A stretch of 64,000 nucleotides of DNA from Deltaproteobacteria bacterium (lineage in GTDB: Bacteria; Myxococcota; Kuafuiibacteriia; Kuafuiibacteriales; Kuafuiibacteriaceae), in NCBI GenBank assembly GCA_011526105.1, contig WYAZ01000059.1, positions 1-64,000 on the forward strand, written 5' to 3'. Shown here piece by piece: positions 17,718 through 27,564 of the stretch. The notes under the pieces were generated by a model. The model did not search any database. It saw only the letters and a list, made by a program, of their open reading frames with translations, and was not told the DNA's origin. The position numbers and the translations under genes are program-made. Numbering within the stretch: position 1 is the first letter of the stretch; every line of letters starts with the position of its first letter.

Positions 17718-18698
17718 TCAGGAGAGCTCGGGGGCTAGGCTTGGACGTTCAGCGCGCGCCATGCCGGTGGTCGCGCCCAGCGCGGTCACCGCTTGCGCTC
17801 CGGCCCAGGCGGCGAACGATACTAGGTTTTGCAGGGCGGAGGGGGTGAGCTGAGCCAGATCCGAGCGGTGGACGCCGCCTCGGGTCAGTTCGGACAAGAG
17901 CGCGCCGAAAAAAGCGTCGCCGGCGCCCGTGGTGTCGACCACCGTGACCGACGGGGGCACCGCGAAGGCCACGCCGCCGTCCGCACTCGACAGCCTTGCG
18001 CCCTTCTCCCCGAAGGTCAGCGCCAATAGCTTCACTCCCAGCTCGTGAAACCGTCGGGCCTGCTCTGGCGGTTCATGTGGACCGAAGAGCGCTTCGGCTT
18101 CGTGCTCCGAGGCCTTGACCACGTCCACTTCACGCAAGAGCTCGAGCGCGCCTCCGAGCAGATCCTCGCGCCGCTCGAACACCCCAAACGCGAGGTTCAG
18201 GTCGAGTGAGACGTAGGCGCCGGCTCGACGTGCGCGCTCGCCGGCGATGGCGGCGGCTTGCTTGGCAGAGGCCGAAGCCAGCCAGGTGGTCCCGCGGTGG
18301 AGAACGGCGAGCTCAGCGTCGAACAACGACGGCGGGAGGTCCTCGGGGGTGAAGGCGAAGTCGGCCGACTGGCTCCGCCACGGAGTGAATCTTCGTTCTC
18401 CGTGATCGTCCAGCTCGACCAGCATGAGCCCCGTTCTGCGGCCGGGGACCTTCCTGACCGAGCGCTGACCCACGTTCTCGTCGCGGAGTTGATCGAGCAG
18501 TCTGTCTCCGAAAGGATCCTGACCGACCGCACCCACGAGCTCCACCTGACGCCCCAAGCGAGCGAGCTGGACCGCGACGTTGGCGGGGGCGCCGCCGAGC
18601 ATCGGCAAGAGCGCCACCGCTTCCCGCACTGTCACGCCGCGGGCAGGTGAGAAGAGGTCGATCAAGACCTCGCCGAGCACGACGCAGCGGGTGCGCAT
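17718..18698 (-). CDS. PfkB-family carbohydrate kinase (fructokinase-like)
   Basis: A 326-residue ribokinase-fold enzyme that phosphorylates a sugar or similar substrate with ATP. Family marks are GGAPANVAVQLARLG (35-49), the substrate-side region after GDRLLDQL, and the catalytic anion hole DTTGAGDAFFGALL with Asp261 as the base. The overall pattern is closest to fructokinases, but the substrate cannot be fixed. It is first in a pair with the TPR/cyclic-nucleotide-binding gene 8 bases downstream, and diverges from a Ser/Thr kinase gene across 110 bases. Confidence 0.9.
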   Translation of the reverse strand: MRTRCVVLGEVLIDLFSPARGVTVREAVALLPMLGGAPANVAVQLARLGRQVELVGAVGQDPFGDRLLDQLRDENVGQRSVRKVPGRRTGLMLVELDDHGERRFTPWRSQSADFAFTPEDLPPSLFDAELAVLHRGTTWLASASAKQAAAIAGERARRAGAYVSLDLNLAFGVFERREDLLGGALELLREVDVVKASEHEAEALFGPHEPPEQARRFHELGVKLLALTFGEKGARLSSADGGVAFAVPPSVTVVDTTGAGDAFFGALLSELTRGGVHRSDLAQLTPSALQNLVSFAAWAGAQAVTALGATTGMARAERPSLAPELS

Positions 18699-18808
18699 CC
18701 CCCGAGGTTCGCCTGGACCGGAGTTCGAGACAACGCGACCGGGTCGGAATCGAGGGTTAGCTCGGACGGATTGACCTCGGACCAGTCACCCCGGACCATG
18801 CGACCCCG

Positions 18809-20893
18809 GTGGAGGAGAGACTCAGTCTTGGGGGAGGGCTGCTCGAACCCGGTGCGACGGTTGGGCCTTACGTCGTGGTCGGACACCTGGCGACCGGCGG
18901 CATGGGCGAGGTGTACCTGGCTCGAAGGTCCGGCGGCGAGGTCTCGGTCCTCAAGGTGCTCCCTCATCACCTGGCCGAGGATGAAAGGAGCGCCCAGATG
19001 TTCATCGACGAGGCGCGTCTCGCCTCCTCCTTCGTGCACCCGAACATTGTGCGCGTCTTCGATTCGGGACAGGGCGGAGACCTCCTCTACTTCACCATGG
19101 AGTATCTGAGAGGCCACCCGGTCGGGACGTGCTCGAAGAAGATGGTCAAGACCGGCGCGCTCGTCCCGGAGACCATCGCCGCTCGGATCATCGCGGACGC
19201 CGCGCTTGGGCTCGCGCACGTCCACAAGGCGAAGGACGCCCAGGGCGAGCCCCTCGAGCTCGTTCACCGGGACATCACGCCCGACAACCTTTTCGTCACC
19301 TACGAAGGCATCACCAAGATCTTGGACTTCGGGGTCGCCAAGGTCGCGGGCAGCGCCAGCAACACCCTCGAGGGGGAGTTCAAGGGAAAGGTGCCGTACA
19401 TGGCGCCCGAGACCGTGCGCGGCGAGCCGGCGGACGCGAGGTCCGACCTCTTCAGCCTCGGCGTCGTCTTCTTCGAACTCCTCACCGGCAAGAAGTTGTT
19501 TGGCGCCGAAACGCCCGCGACGAGCTTGCATCTTCTTCTGAACGAGCCCATCCCCAGCATTCTCGGACTCCGGCCCGAGCTCGACCCGGAGCTTGCGCGC
19601 ATCTGTGAGTTCCTGCTCGTTCGGGAGCCCGACCGAAGGGTTCAGGACGCCGACATGGTGAGTGAGTGGCTCGAGACCTGGCTTCGGGCCAAGCGGGTCA
19701 AGCCGAAGGACGTCGCGAACTGGCTCATGGACGTCTTCCCCGAGGCTCATGCCACCTCGGAGCGGCTCCTCGACTCGCTGAAGGACACGGGCGAGCTGCA
19801 GCTCGTCGACGCGCTCGACCTGCGCCTGCTCGGCACCGGGCGCCTCGGCGACGTGAAAGTGCCCGACCTCGAGCGCGAGGAGCGACAGGGGCCCGAGACG
19901 GCGGCGAAGGTGCTCGGTGAGGTTCAGCCCTCCTTCTCGGCGAACTACTATCGCTCGCTCACCGTCGACGAGAACGACTCGGTTTGGGCAGAGGACTCCG
20001 CCTCCAGGATTCAGCGCCGAGATCGGCGATGGCGCACAGTGTCGATCTCGGTGGCAGCCACGCTGGTCCTCGCATCGCTCGGCTACTTCTTGCTCGAGCG
20101 CGAGACGTCGGAGCCGGTGGCCGCGCCAGCGCCGCCCCCCGTGCGGTCCGCGCCTGCGGTCCCCGAGCCTCGTGTCGTGGCCGGCCGGTACGTCCTGGGC
20201 GCCGAGCTCTACCGGGACAAACGCGGGGCATATCATCGCGCGACGGAGGCCGAGGGTGACAGGGCTTGGCTGGTGCGCTCGTTTCGCTACCCTTCGGCCT
20301 CGGACGCCGCGGGGCGCGCGCAGCAGCTCGAGCAGGCGAAGTCGATCAGCGAAGAGCTCGCGCTGCCTCACATCCTCTCCGTCGTGACCGCTCGCGCCGA
20401 AGGGCGGGACGTCCACCTCGTCCACCCGTTTGCCGAGGGCGTCCCGTTGCCGCTCGTCTTGGAGGGGACGCTCGAGCCGCTCGAGGCGCGCCGGATCGTG
20501 CGCGAGCTCGCGGCGCTCTTTGTGGCCGCAGAGCACGCCGGCCTCGTACACGGAGGTCTTCGTCCTTCGGACGTGATGCTCGGCGCCCAGGGCATGCTCT
20601 ATCTCAGCGGCTTCGCGGGGACCGCGACCGTCGCGTCGGCCGAAGGCGCCGATCCCTACCGGGCACCCGAGGTCGACGAGACCGGCGGCAGTTTCCTCGC
20701 GGATCAGTTCGCGCTCGCCGCCATCTCGCAGGAGCTGCTCCGCACCTTCGACCACGAGGCCTACCTCGGCACCGCGCGGGTCGTGGCCAAGGCCATGGCC
20801 GCGGACCCCGCCAAGCGCTACGCGAGCCAAGTCGACTTCGCCAAGGCGCTCGATCGAGCACTCGGCGCGCGGCCGTCCAGACGCCGACGTTGA
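18809..20893 (+). CDS. Transmembrane Ser/Thr kinase with C-terminal extracytoplasmic pseudokinase domain
   Basis: A 694-residue protein starting at GTG 18809. Residues 20-290 form a complete Hanks kinase: Gly loop ATGGMGEVY, Lys49, Glu68, HRD 153-155 and DFG 173-175. A linker leads to one membrane segment (about 411-428) and a Pro-rich stretch. Residues about 458-686 look like a second kinase fold without catalytic residues: HGG at 581-583 where HRD is expected (VHGGLRPSDVML), LSGFAG at 599-604 in place of DFG, but YRAPEV (617-622) kept as the APE motif. The active domain would be cytoplasmic and the pseudokinase outside the membrane, perhaps as sensor. A second kinase gene follows 79 bases downstream. 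Confidence 0.9.
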   Translation: MEERLSLGGGLLEPGATVGPYVVVGHLATGGMGEVYLARRSGGEVSVLKVLPHHLAEDERSAQMFIDEARLASSFVHPNIVRVFDSGQGGDLLYFTMEYLRGHPVGTCSKKMVKTGALVPETIAARIIADAALGLAHVHKAKDAQGEPLELVHRDITPDNLFVTYEGITKILDFGVAKVAGSASNTLEGEFKGKVPYMAPETVRGEPADARSDLFSLGVVFFELLTGKKLFGAETPATSLHLLLNEPIPSILGLRPELDPELARICEFLLVREPDRRVQDADMVSEWLETWLRAKRVKPKDVANWLMDVFPEAHATSERLLDSLKDTGELQLVDALDLRLLGTGRLGDVKVPDLEREERQGPETAAKVLGEVQPSFSANYYRSLTVDENDSVWAEDSASRIQRRDRRWRTVSISVAATLVLASLGYFLLERETSEPVAAPAPPPVRSAPAVPEPRVVAGRYVLGAELYRDKRGAYHRATEAEGDRAWLVRSFRYPSASDAAGRAQQLEQAKSISEELALPHILSVVTARAEGRDVHLVHPFAEGVPLPLVLEGTLEPLEARRIVRELAALFVAAEHAGLVHGGLRPSDVMLGAQGMLYLSGFAGTATVASAEGADPYRAPEVDETGGSFLADQFALAAISQELLRTFDHEAYLGTARVVAKAMAADPAKRYASQVDFAKALDRALGARPSRRRR

Positions 20894-20972
20894 TGGCGAC
20901 GGGCCGCGAAGTCGCCGAAGTTCCCGCCGTTTCACCAGGCCCCGCGCACGCCTCTCGAGGGCCCTGAACTCC

Positions 20973-22481
20973 GTGGGGAAAGGTGGGCCGCGCTCGGGCG
21001 GTTCTGGCTCCGTGGGTCGGGTCGCATACGGGCGTGTTAGATCTGTTCCCGTGGAGGGCGCAGCGGAGGGGCTCCCGGAGGCCATCGGTGGCTTTCGTGT
21101 CCAAGGTCTCCTCGGCCGGGGCGCCAGCGGGGTCGTTTATCGGGTCATCGATCCCAAGCTCGATCGTCCGGCCGCTCTGAAGCTCCTCTTTGAGCAAGGT
21201 GATCGCGAGTCGCGCGAGCGCTTTCGCATCGAAGCCTGCGCCGCCGGTCGGATCCTCCACCCCAACGTCGTGCAGGTCTTCTCGGCCGGTGAGCACGAGG
21301 GCCGAGCGTTCATCGTGCAAGAGCTGGTCGAAGGTGTCCCGCTCTCGGCCTTGCTCGAGACCCGCGGGCCGCTTGGCTTCGAGATCGTCGTCGATATCGG
21401 CGTGCAGGTCGCTCACGCGCTCGAGAAGGCGGCGGAGGTCGGTGTGCTTCACCGCGACGTGAAGCCGGAGAACCTGCTCGTGTCGGATGAAGGCACGGTG
21501 AAGGTCGCGGATTTCGGCCTCGCCAAACTGCTCCAAGCCCCGACCGGACTCACCGAAGGCGGCACGACTCTGGGCACGCCTCACTACATGTCGCCGGAAC
21601 AGGGCAGGGCGGCGCCGCTCGATGCGCGCTCTGATCAGTACTCGCTCGGTGCCACGCTGTATCACCTCTTGACCGGCGCCCCTCCGTTTCATTGCGACCA
21701 CGCGCTCGCGCTGCTCTTCATGCATCTGACGAGCCCGCTGCCGCCGGTGTCGAGCCGCCGCGCCGACTGTCCCCCGGGGCTCGCGCGCGTCATCGAGCGC
21801 ATGCTCGAGAAGGACAAGGAGGCGCGTTTTCCGAGCTTCCTGGAGGTGGCGGAGGCGCTCGAGTCCTCTCTGGAAGAGTCCGCGTCGGAGTTTGCGCCGA
21901 CCCCGGAGGTGCGAGGTGCTTCACCCGCTCGTGCGCGCGCTGCATTCCTCTGGGCGATGCTGGGCGCGGCGTCTCTCGCGGCTCTGAGTTGGTTCGTTCT
22001 GCCCTCCGCCGAAGGCCCAAGCCGAAGCCTCTCGGTGCCCGCCGTGGCCCCGCCGGTTCGGAGCCCGCTGCCGGTTCAGACCGCGCTGCCGGTCGCGGCC
22101 GAACCCCACAGGCCTCCGGCCCCGTCTCCTGCGGCTGTGGTCGACCCGACGCCTACGCCGCTTTCGCCCCGGCGCGCGCCCGTGCTCACTCCTTTCGAAC
22201 AGGCGATCTCCGACCTACGGCAGACCGAGGATCTTACGAGAGCGCGGCGTGCGGCCGAGACGCTAGGCCAGCTCGGGGATCAGGCTGCGACGCCGGCGCT
22301 CTTGAGTGCGCTCTCGGGGGGCAGGGGTCCGGTCGCGTCGGCGGCCGCAGACGCGCTCGGCGCGCTCGCAGACATCGCGGCCCTCGACGGGCTCGAGGTC
22401 GCCGCCGAGGACGCAGAGGACCCGAGCGTTCGTCGCGCGGCGCAGCGGGCGCTGAAGCGCATCATCCACGTGGAAGAGTAG
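20973..22481 (+). CDS. Transmembrane Ser/Thr kinase with C-terminal HEAT-like repeats
   Basis: A Hanks kinase with Gly loop LGRGASGVV (47-55), Lys70, Glu87, HRD 160-162 and DFG 180-182 (numbering from GTG 20973). One membrane segment lies at about 324-344, then a Pro/Ala-rich linker, and residues about 410-502 form helical HEAT-like repeats (LGQLGDQAATPALLSAL, ADALGALADIAALDGL) likely to face the periplasm. The first 26 residues look like non-coding sequence, so GTG 21051 may be the real start; neither has a clear ribosome-binding site. It is co-directional with the upstream kinase and ends 7 bases from the convergent FG-GAP gene. Confidence 0.9.
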   Translation: MGKGGPRSGGSGSVGRVAYGRVRSVPVEGAAEGLPEAIGGFRVQGLLGRGASGVVYRVIDPKLDRPAALKLLFEQGDRESRERFRIEACAAGRILHPNVVQVFSAGEHEGRAFIVQELVEGVPLSALLETRGPLGFEIVVDIGVQVAHALEKAAEVGVLHRDVKPENLLVSDEGTVKVADFGLAKLLQAPTGLTEGGTTLGTPHYMSPEQGRAAPLDARSDQYSLGATLYHLLTGAPPFHCDHALALLFMHLTSPLPPVSSRRADCPPGLARVIERMLEKDKEARFPSFLEVAEALESSLEESASEFAPTPEVRGASPARARAAFLWAMLGAASLAALSWFVLPSAEGPSRSLSVPAVAPPVRSPLPVQTALPVAAEPHRPPAPSPAAVVDPTPTPLSPRRAPVLTPFEQAISDLRQTEDLTRARRAAETLGQLGDQAATPALLSALSGGRGPVASAAADALGALADIAALDGLEVAAEDAEDPSVRRAAQRALKRIIHVEE

Positions 22482-22488
22482 TCGCTGG

Positions 22489-25245
22489 TCAGAACGGCGG
22501 GCCAAGTCCGAGGCATCGACCGTTGAGGAGGTCCTCCCCCTCGACCACGAAGGCGGGCACGTTGCGGTTGTTTCGAAGTTCCGAGCTCCGGAAGAAGAAG
22601 CTCCGACCTCGGCCAAGCTGGCCAGCGCCCCCGCCGCCCCACAGCGCCCCGACCGCGAAGTCTGGGATACCGTCACCGTCGAGGTCGGCGATCGGGCCTA
22701 GACTCGCACCGAAGCGGTTCTCGGTGCACGGTTGGCCGGCACAGTCGCCGCCGAGCAGGAGGCGTGATCCACCGGCGGAGCCTGGCCGCGGGACGGCCAC
22801 CACTGCGCCCCGGCCCACGCCGCCGTTCTCCGGATCACCCACGAGCAGCGTGGGGCCACCGGCTGCGAGCACGTCACCCACGAACAACAAGCTCGTTCCG
22901 AAGCGGACGGAGGCGCCTGTCGGAGCGGTTATGGGCGTGAAACTCAGGTCGTTGAACTCGATGTCTCGCGGCGCATTGCTCGCAAAATCCCCGAAGACCG
23001 AGACGCGTCGGTTGTTGGTGCCCGTGCCCGCCGCGACGGCGATGCTCGCGCCGCCCGAAGGGACGAAGCCGACGCCGCCCGCGATCGCCGCGCCGACCCG
23101 ATAGCCACTGCTTGGACCGACGATCCGGAACCTCGAGGTGGCAGCCGCGATGTTCTGCTGGTTGAAGGGGCCGGTGAAGACATGTACGGCGCCCGCGAAG
23201 AGGACGCCGTTCACCGTGGCGTCGGGGGCGGCCACGACGAGATCCGGTACACCGTCGCCGGAGAGATCTCCGGGGCTCGCGAGCTGGGCGCCAAAGCGGA
23301 GTTCGAGACCGCCGGCGTCGAGTGTCGAGCGCGTGACGAAGGTGCGGCTCGTGACATCGTAGCCCATGATTTGAACCTGGCGGTCTCCCGGGACGCCGAT
23401 CGCAAACTCCGGGAGCCCATCGTCGTTCTGATCGGGCAGCACGGCGAGCGAAGCGCCCAATCGAGACGTCGCTGTGGCCCCGCGAAAATCGGCGATCGCC
23501 ATGTCCTTGAGAGACGGACGCGTCGAGAGGCCGGTGTTGCCGCCTATCACGTAGACCACACCCGCGCCTCCGCTGCCCTCGGGACTGCCCACGAGGAGGT
23601 CGGGCAGACCGTCACCGTCGAGGTCGCCGGGGAACGCAAAGACACGACCGGCCTGGTCCCCCATCTCGCCTTCGATCCCCCATAGGCTGTCGACCGACAT
23701 GACGCCGCTTTGGGGGATGGGCCCGGTCACGAGGTAAAGACGCCCTGGAACGTCCGCCGGTTCGCCCGAGGCCCCAGCGCGCCCCCACCCGGGTGCTCCG
23801 AGCAGGACCTCGTCGACGCCGTCGCCATCGAGGTCGAAGCGACTCGGGCCGGAAGCGAGCTCAATCGTGACCTCACCATCCTGCTCCGGGCTGAAGGTGC
23901 AGGTCGGGCCACTCGCCTGGCAGAGCCCAGTGAAGCCGACGACCCGAGTCGCCGGCCCCGGCGTCACTGCGAGCACCGGGGTGGAGTTCACCGGGACGAG
24001 CACTTCACATGGGCCAGAGTCCGTGGTGCAGACGGAAATCGAGTCCAAGGTGAGCTCGGCTTCTCCCGGGCCGCGGAAGGAGAAGCGGATGTTCCACCCC
24101 GTGCGCTCGAAGGTGGCCTCGAGCCGCACCGGCTCTGTTCCGCTCGTGTCGGGCATGCAGCTGGTGTTGCCCCCGCACGCGCCCGACCAAGCTTGGAACC
24201 GGCTGCCGGACGATGGTGTCGCTTCCAGCTGGATCCGGGTGCCCGAGGCGAACCGACGCGTGCAGTCGGTGTCGCATGGAAGCTGGTCCGGCGGTGCCAA
24301 GAACCGCACCTGGCCGACCCCGTCGCCTCGATGATCGATCTGCAGATCGAAGCCTTCGGGGGGCCCGCTCGTGAACGTGGCGGCGACCGAGCGGTGCTCC
24401 GAGAGCTGCAGCACACAAGGCCCGCTGCCCTGGCAGTCGCCACTCCATCCCATGAACAAGCCATTTACGCTCGGCTCCGCGTTGAGGGTCACGGTGCTGT
24501 CGCGCGGAAACTCGGCCGTGCAGATTTGCTCCGAGAGACCGCAGTGGATGCCGACGGGGTTCGAGATGACTCGACCGCTCGCAGGGTTGTTGACCTCCAC
24601 GTCGACGCGGCGAGTGCTGGCATTGTCCGCCTCACACCGACCGCGGCCGTTATTGCAGCGCGTGCCGTCGGGGCAAGGGACCTCCGTCGGCGCCTGGCCG
24701 AGCACGCCGCAGATCGAGATGCGAAGCCCGTCCGAAGAGCATCGGTTCTTGCTCGCGCTGCAGGCGAGCCCGAGTTCATCCGCGGTCTCGGTCAGTGGGA
24801 CCAGTTCCGTGTTGGCGACGCCGATCGGTCCGCAGAGCGTGTCGAGGCAGGTCTGGTCACCCGCACAGCTCGACTCTGCGCAGCCCTCGGACAAGTAGAT
24901 GGCGAGTCCGGAGCGACCCGCGGGCAGGCTCTCAACTCGGCGACGCACGGCCGGGAAGCCACGGGGGAGGTTGGGGCCACGAGCCTGCACGACGATGGTC
25001 ATCGCGCCGGCCTCGTGGGGCGCCACCCCGAAGGAGAAGGGCACACCGTTGCCCCCGGTGCCTAGGAGGGCGAAGGTCCGCTCCGCCAGCAAGCTCCCGG
25101 CGTCGTCCTCGACGCGCACGTCGACGTTGGCAAGTTGCGTGGGCACGTTCAGATCCGAGTTGACGACCACCACGAGCTGACGATCGTCCGCGGAGCATGC
25201 GGCGAGCAGGCCCGCCCACAGGATGAGCTTCGCGCGCCGCATCAC
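22489..25245 (-). CDS. Surface lipoprotein with InlB-type repeats and FG-GAP propeller repeats
   Basis: A protein of about 918 residues. A lipoprotein signal ends in LAAC (Cys17). Cysteine-bearing segments in the middle (GWSGDCQGSGPC, WSGACGGNTSC) match divergent bacterial surface repeats. The C-terminal half has five FG-GAP-like units (for example DLDGDGVDEVLLGAP, DLDGDGLPDLLVGSP, DQNDDGLPEFAIG, DLSGDGVPDLVV, DLDGDGIPDFAVG) expected to build a calcium-binding propeller like integrin alpha chains. The GTG start overlaps the stop of the TPR gene (GTGA); a second start, ATG 25242, follows directly. It is the last gene of a kinase/TPR/propeller operon, probably the exported sensing or adhesive part. 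Confidence 0.9.
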   Translation of the reverse strand: MMRRAKLILWAGLLAACSADDRQLVVVVNSDLNVPTQLANVDVRVEDDAGSLLAERTFALLGTGGNGVPFSFGVAPHEAGAMTIVVQARGPNLPRGFPAVRRRVESLPAGRSGLAIYLSEGCAESSCAGDQTCLDTLCGPIGVANTELVPLTETADELGLACSASKNRCSSDGLRISICGVLGQAPTEVPCPDGTRCNNGRGRCEADNASTRRVDVEVNNPASGRVISNPVGIHCGLSEQICTAEFPRDSTVTLNAEPSVNGLFMGWSGDCQGSGPCVLQLSEHRSVAATFTSGPPEGFDLQIDHRGDGVGQVRFLAPPDQLPCDTDCTRRFASGTRIQLEATPSSGSRFQAWSGACGGNTSCMPDTSGTEPVRLEATFERTGWNIRFSFRGPGEAELTLDSISVCTTDSGPCEVLVPVNSTPVLAVTPGPATRVVGFTGLCQASGPTCTFSPEQDGEVTIELASGPSRFDLDGDGVDEVLLGAPGWGRAGASGEPADVPGRLYLVTGPIPQSGVMSVDSLWGIEGEMGDQAGRVFAFPGDLDGDGLPDLLVGSPEGSGGAGVVYVIGGNTGLSTRPSLKDMAIADFRGATATSRLGASLAVLPDQNDDGLPEFAIGVPGDRQVQIMGYDVTSRTFVTRSTLDAGGLELRFGAQLASPGDLSGDGVPDLVVAAPDATVNGVLFAGAVHVFTGPFNQQNIAAATSRFRIVGPSSGYRVGAAIAGGVGFVPSGGASIAVAAGTGTNNRRVSVFGDFASNAPRDIEFNDLSFTPITAPTGASVRFGTSLLFVGDVLAAGGPTLLVGDPENGGVGRGAVVAVPRPGSAGGSRLLLGGDCAGQPCTENRFGASLGPIADLDGDGIPDFAVGALWGGGGAGQLGRGRSFFFRSSELRNNRNVPAFVVEGEDLLNGRCLGLGPPF

Positions 25246-25955
25246 GGCCCGCCCGGAAAGAGCACCACGTTCGTGCTGCCGCCGTAGAGCACCGGGTCCG
25301 AGGACGAGCCGGCTGCGACGCCCACGGCGACACCCGCGCCCGCGACCACCACGCCGGTGATGATCCAGAAGAGCGGGCTCTCGAACAGGGAGTCGTCGTC
25401 CTCGTGGTCTGGGGCGGTCGTCACGGTGAGCGGCGTGTCGGGCGAGGGCGGGGGCACGGTCAGCGTGGGCGGCTTCGCGGGCGGCGTGCTCGCGTCCGTC
25501 TTGGGCGTGGTGTCTGTCTTGGGCGTGGTGTCTGTCTTGGGCGTGGTGTCTGTCTTGGGCGTGGTCTTTGGTGCACCGGGCGCGGGGCCGGGGGATGCTC
25601 CCCGTCGCTTGCGGTCGGCTTCGAGGTCTTTGAGCAGCGCGATGGTCTCTTGAACCTCGGCGCGGTCCTCGGGATCAGTCTGGAGGTACTCCTCGAACCT
25701 CTTGATCGCTTCCTCGTAGCGCTTGAGAAGCCGCAGGCACTGGGCGAGGCCGAAGATGGTCGAGTCGCGGTGTCCGGAGAGCTCATAGGCTTTCTGAAAG
25801 TGCGGCAGCGCCGCCTCATACTCCTCGGCCTCGAAGTATCGCTTCGCTCGAACGAACGCGTTCCTCCCTTCTTCTTCGGAGCTCGGCGCCGCGAGGCTGG
25901 TCTCGGCGAGCCCGGCGAGCAGCACCAGGACGAGGGCGGGGGCAAGACTCTTCAT
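25242..25955 (-). CDS. Exported TPR protein with hexapeptide repeats and C-terminal membrane segment
   Basis: A 237-residue protein. A signal peptide ends near TSLAA, followed by TPR-type helices (about 28-125, including YEAALPHFQKAYELSG and YEEAIKRFEEYLQTDP). A tandem stretch of PKTDTT units follows, then a Pro/Thr-rich linker and a hydrophobic segment near the C-terminus (FWIITGVVVAGAGVAVGVAA). It could therefore be anchored at the inner membrane with TPRs in the periplasm. It sits between the kinase gene (4 bases upstream) and the FG-GAP gene (4-base overlap), so it is a candidate link between kinase and surface protein. Confidence 0.85.
   Translation of the reverse strand: MKSLAPALVLVLLAGLAETSLAAPSSEEEGRNAFVRAKRYFEAEEYEAALPHFQKAYELSGHRDSTIFGLAQCLRLLKRYEEAIKRFEEYLQTDPEDRAEVQETIALLKDLEADRKRRGASPGPAPGAPKTTPKTDTTPKTDTTPKTDTTPKTDASTPPAKPPTLTVPPPSPDTPLTVTTAPDHEDDDSLFESPLFWIITGVVVAGAGVAVGVAAGSSSDPVLYGGSTNVVLFPGGP
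25498..25567 (-). repeat. 18-bp in-frame tandem repeat coding PKTDTT units
   Basis: Nearly identical 18-bp units (plus strand gtcttgggcgtggtgtct) occur about four times in a row, and the first and last copies are slightly diverged. Each encodes six residues within the TPR protein linker. Because the unit length is a multiple of three, copy-number change would alter linker length without breaking the frame. Confidence 0.85.
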
Positions 25956-25959
25956 GGGA

Positions 25960-27345
<1,386 letters not shown>

Positions 27346-27564
27346 TTGTGCTCTCCAGATATAGGGGAGGGGCTCGCTCCGCTCAAGGCCGTGACCGGCG
27401 GCGCACGCAAGCTTCAGGCGCACCGGCTTCGTGATCGCCCTCAAGCCGCGCCGAGAGTCTAATAACCATCTGAAAACAAACGACTATCTGCGATACGTCA
27501 TTCGACGGTGCCCGTTGCGTAGGCGTTGCCAGCCGACCGTCCAAGTCCTACCTTGCCCATAGAC

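Noticed and set aside
18662-21085. Minus-strand open frame of about 800 codons
   Set aside because: It is antisense to the first Ser/Thr kinase, whose domain motifs are clear. The antisense product has no recognisable motif.
21692-23104. Plus-strand open frame of about 470 codons
   Set aside because: It overlaps the second kinase in another frame and then runs antisense to the FG-GAP gene. There is no motif support.
25498-25567. Repeat block as a possible CRISPR array
   Set aside because: The units are contiguous 18-bp copies inside a coding frame with no spacers and no cas genes.
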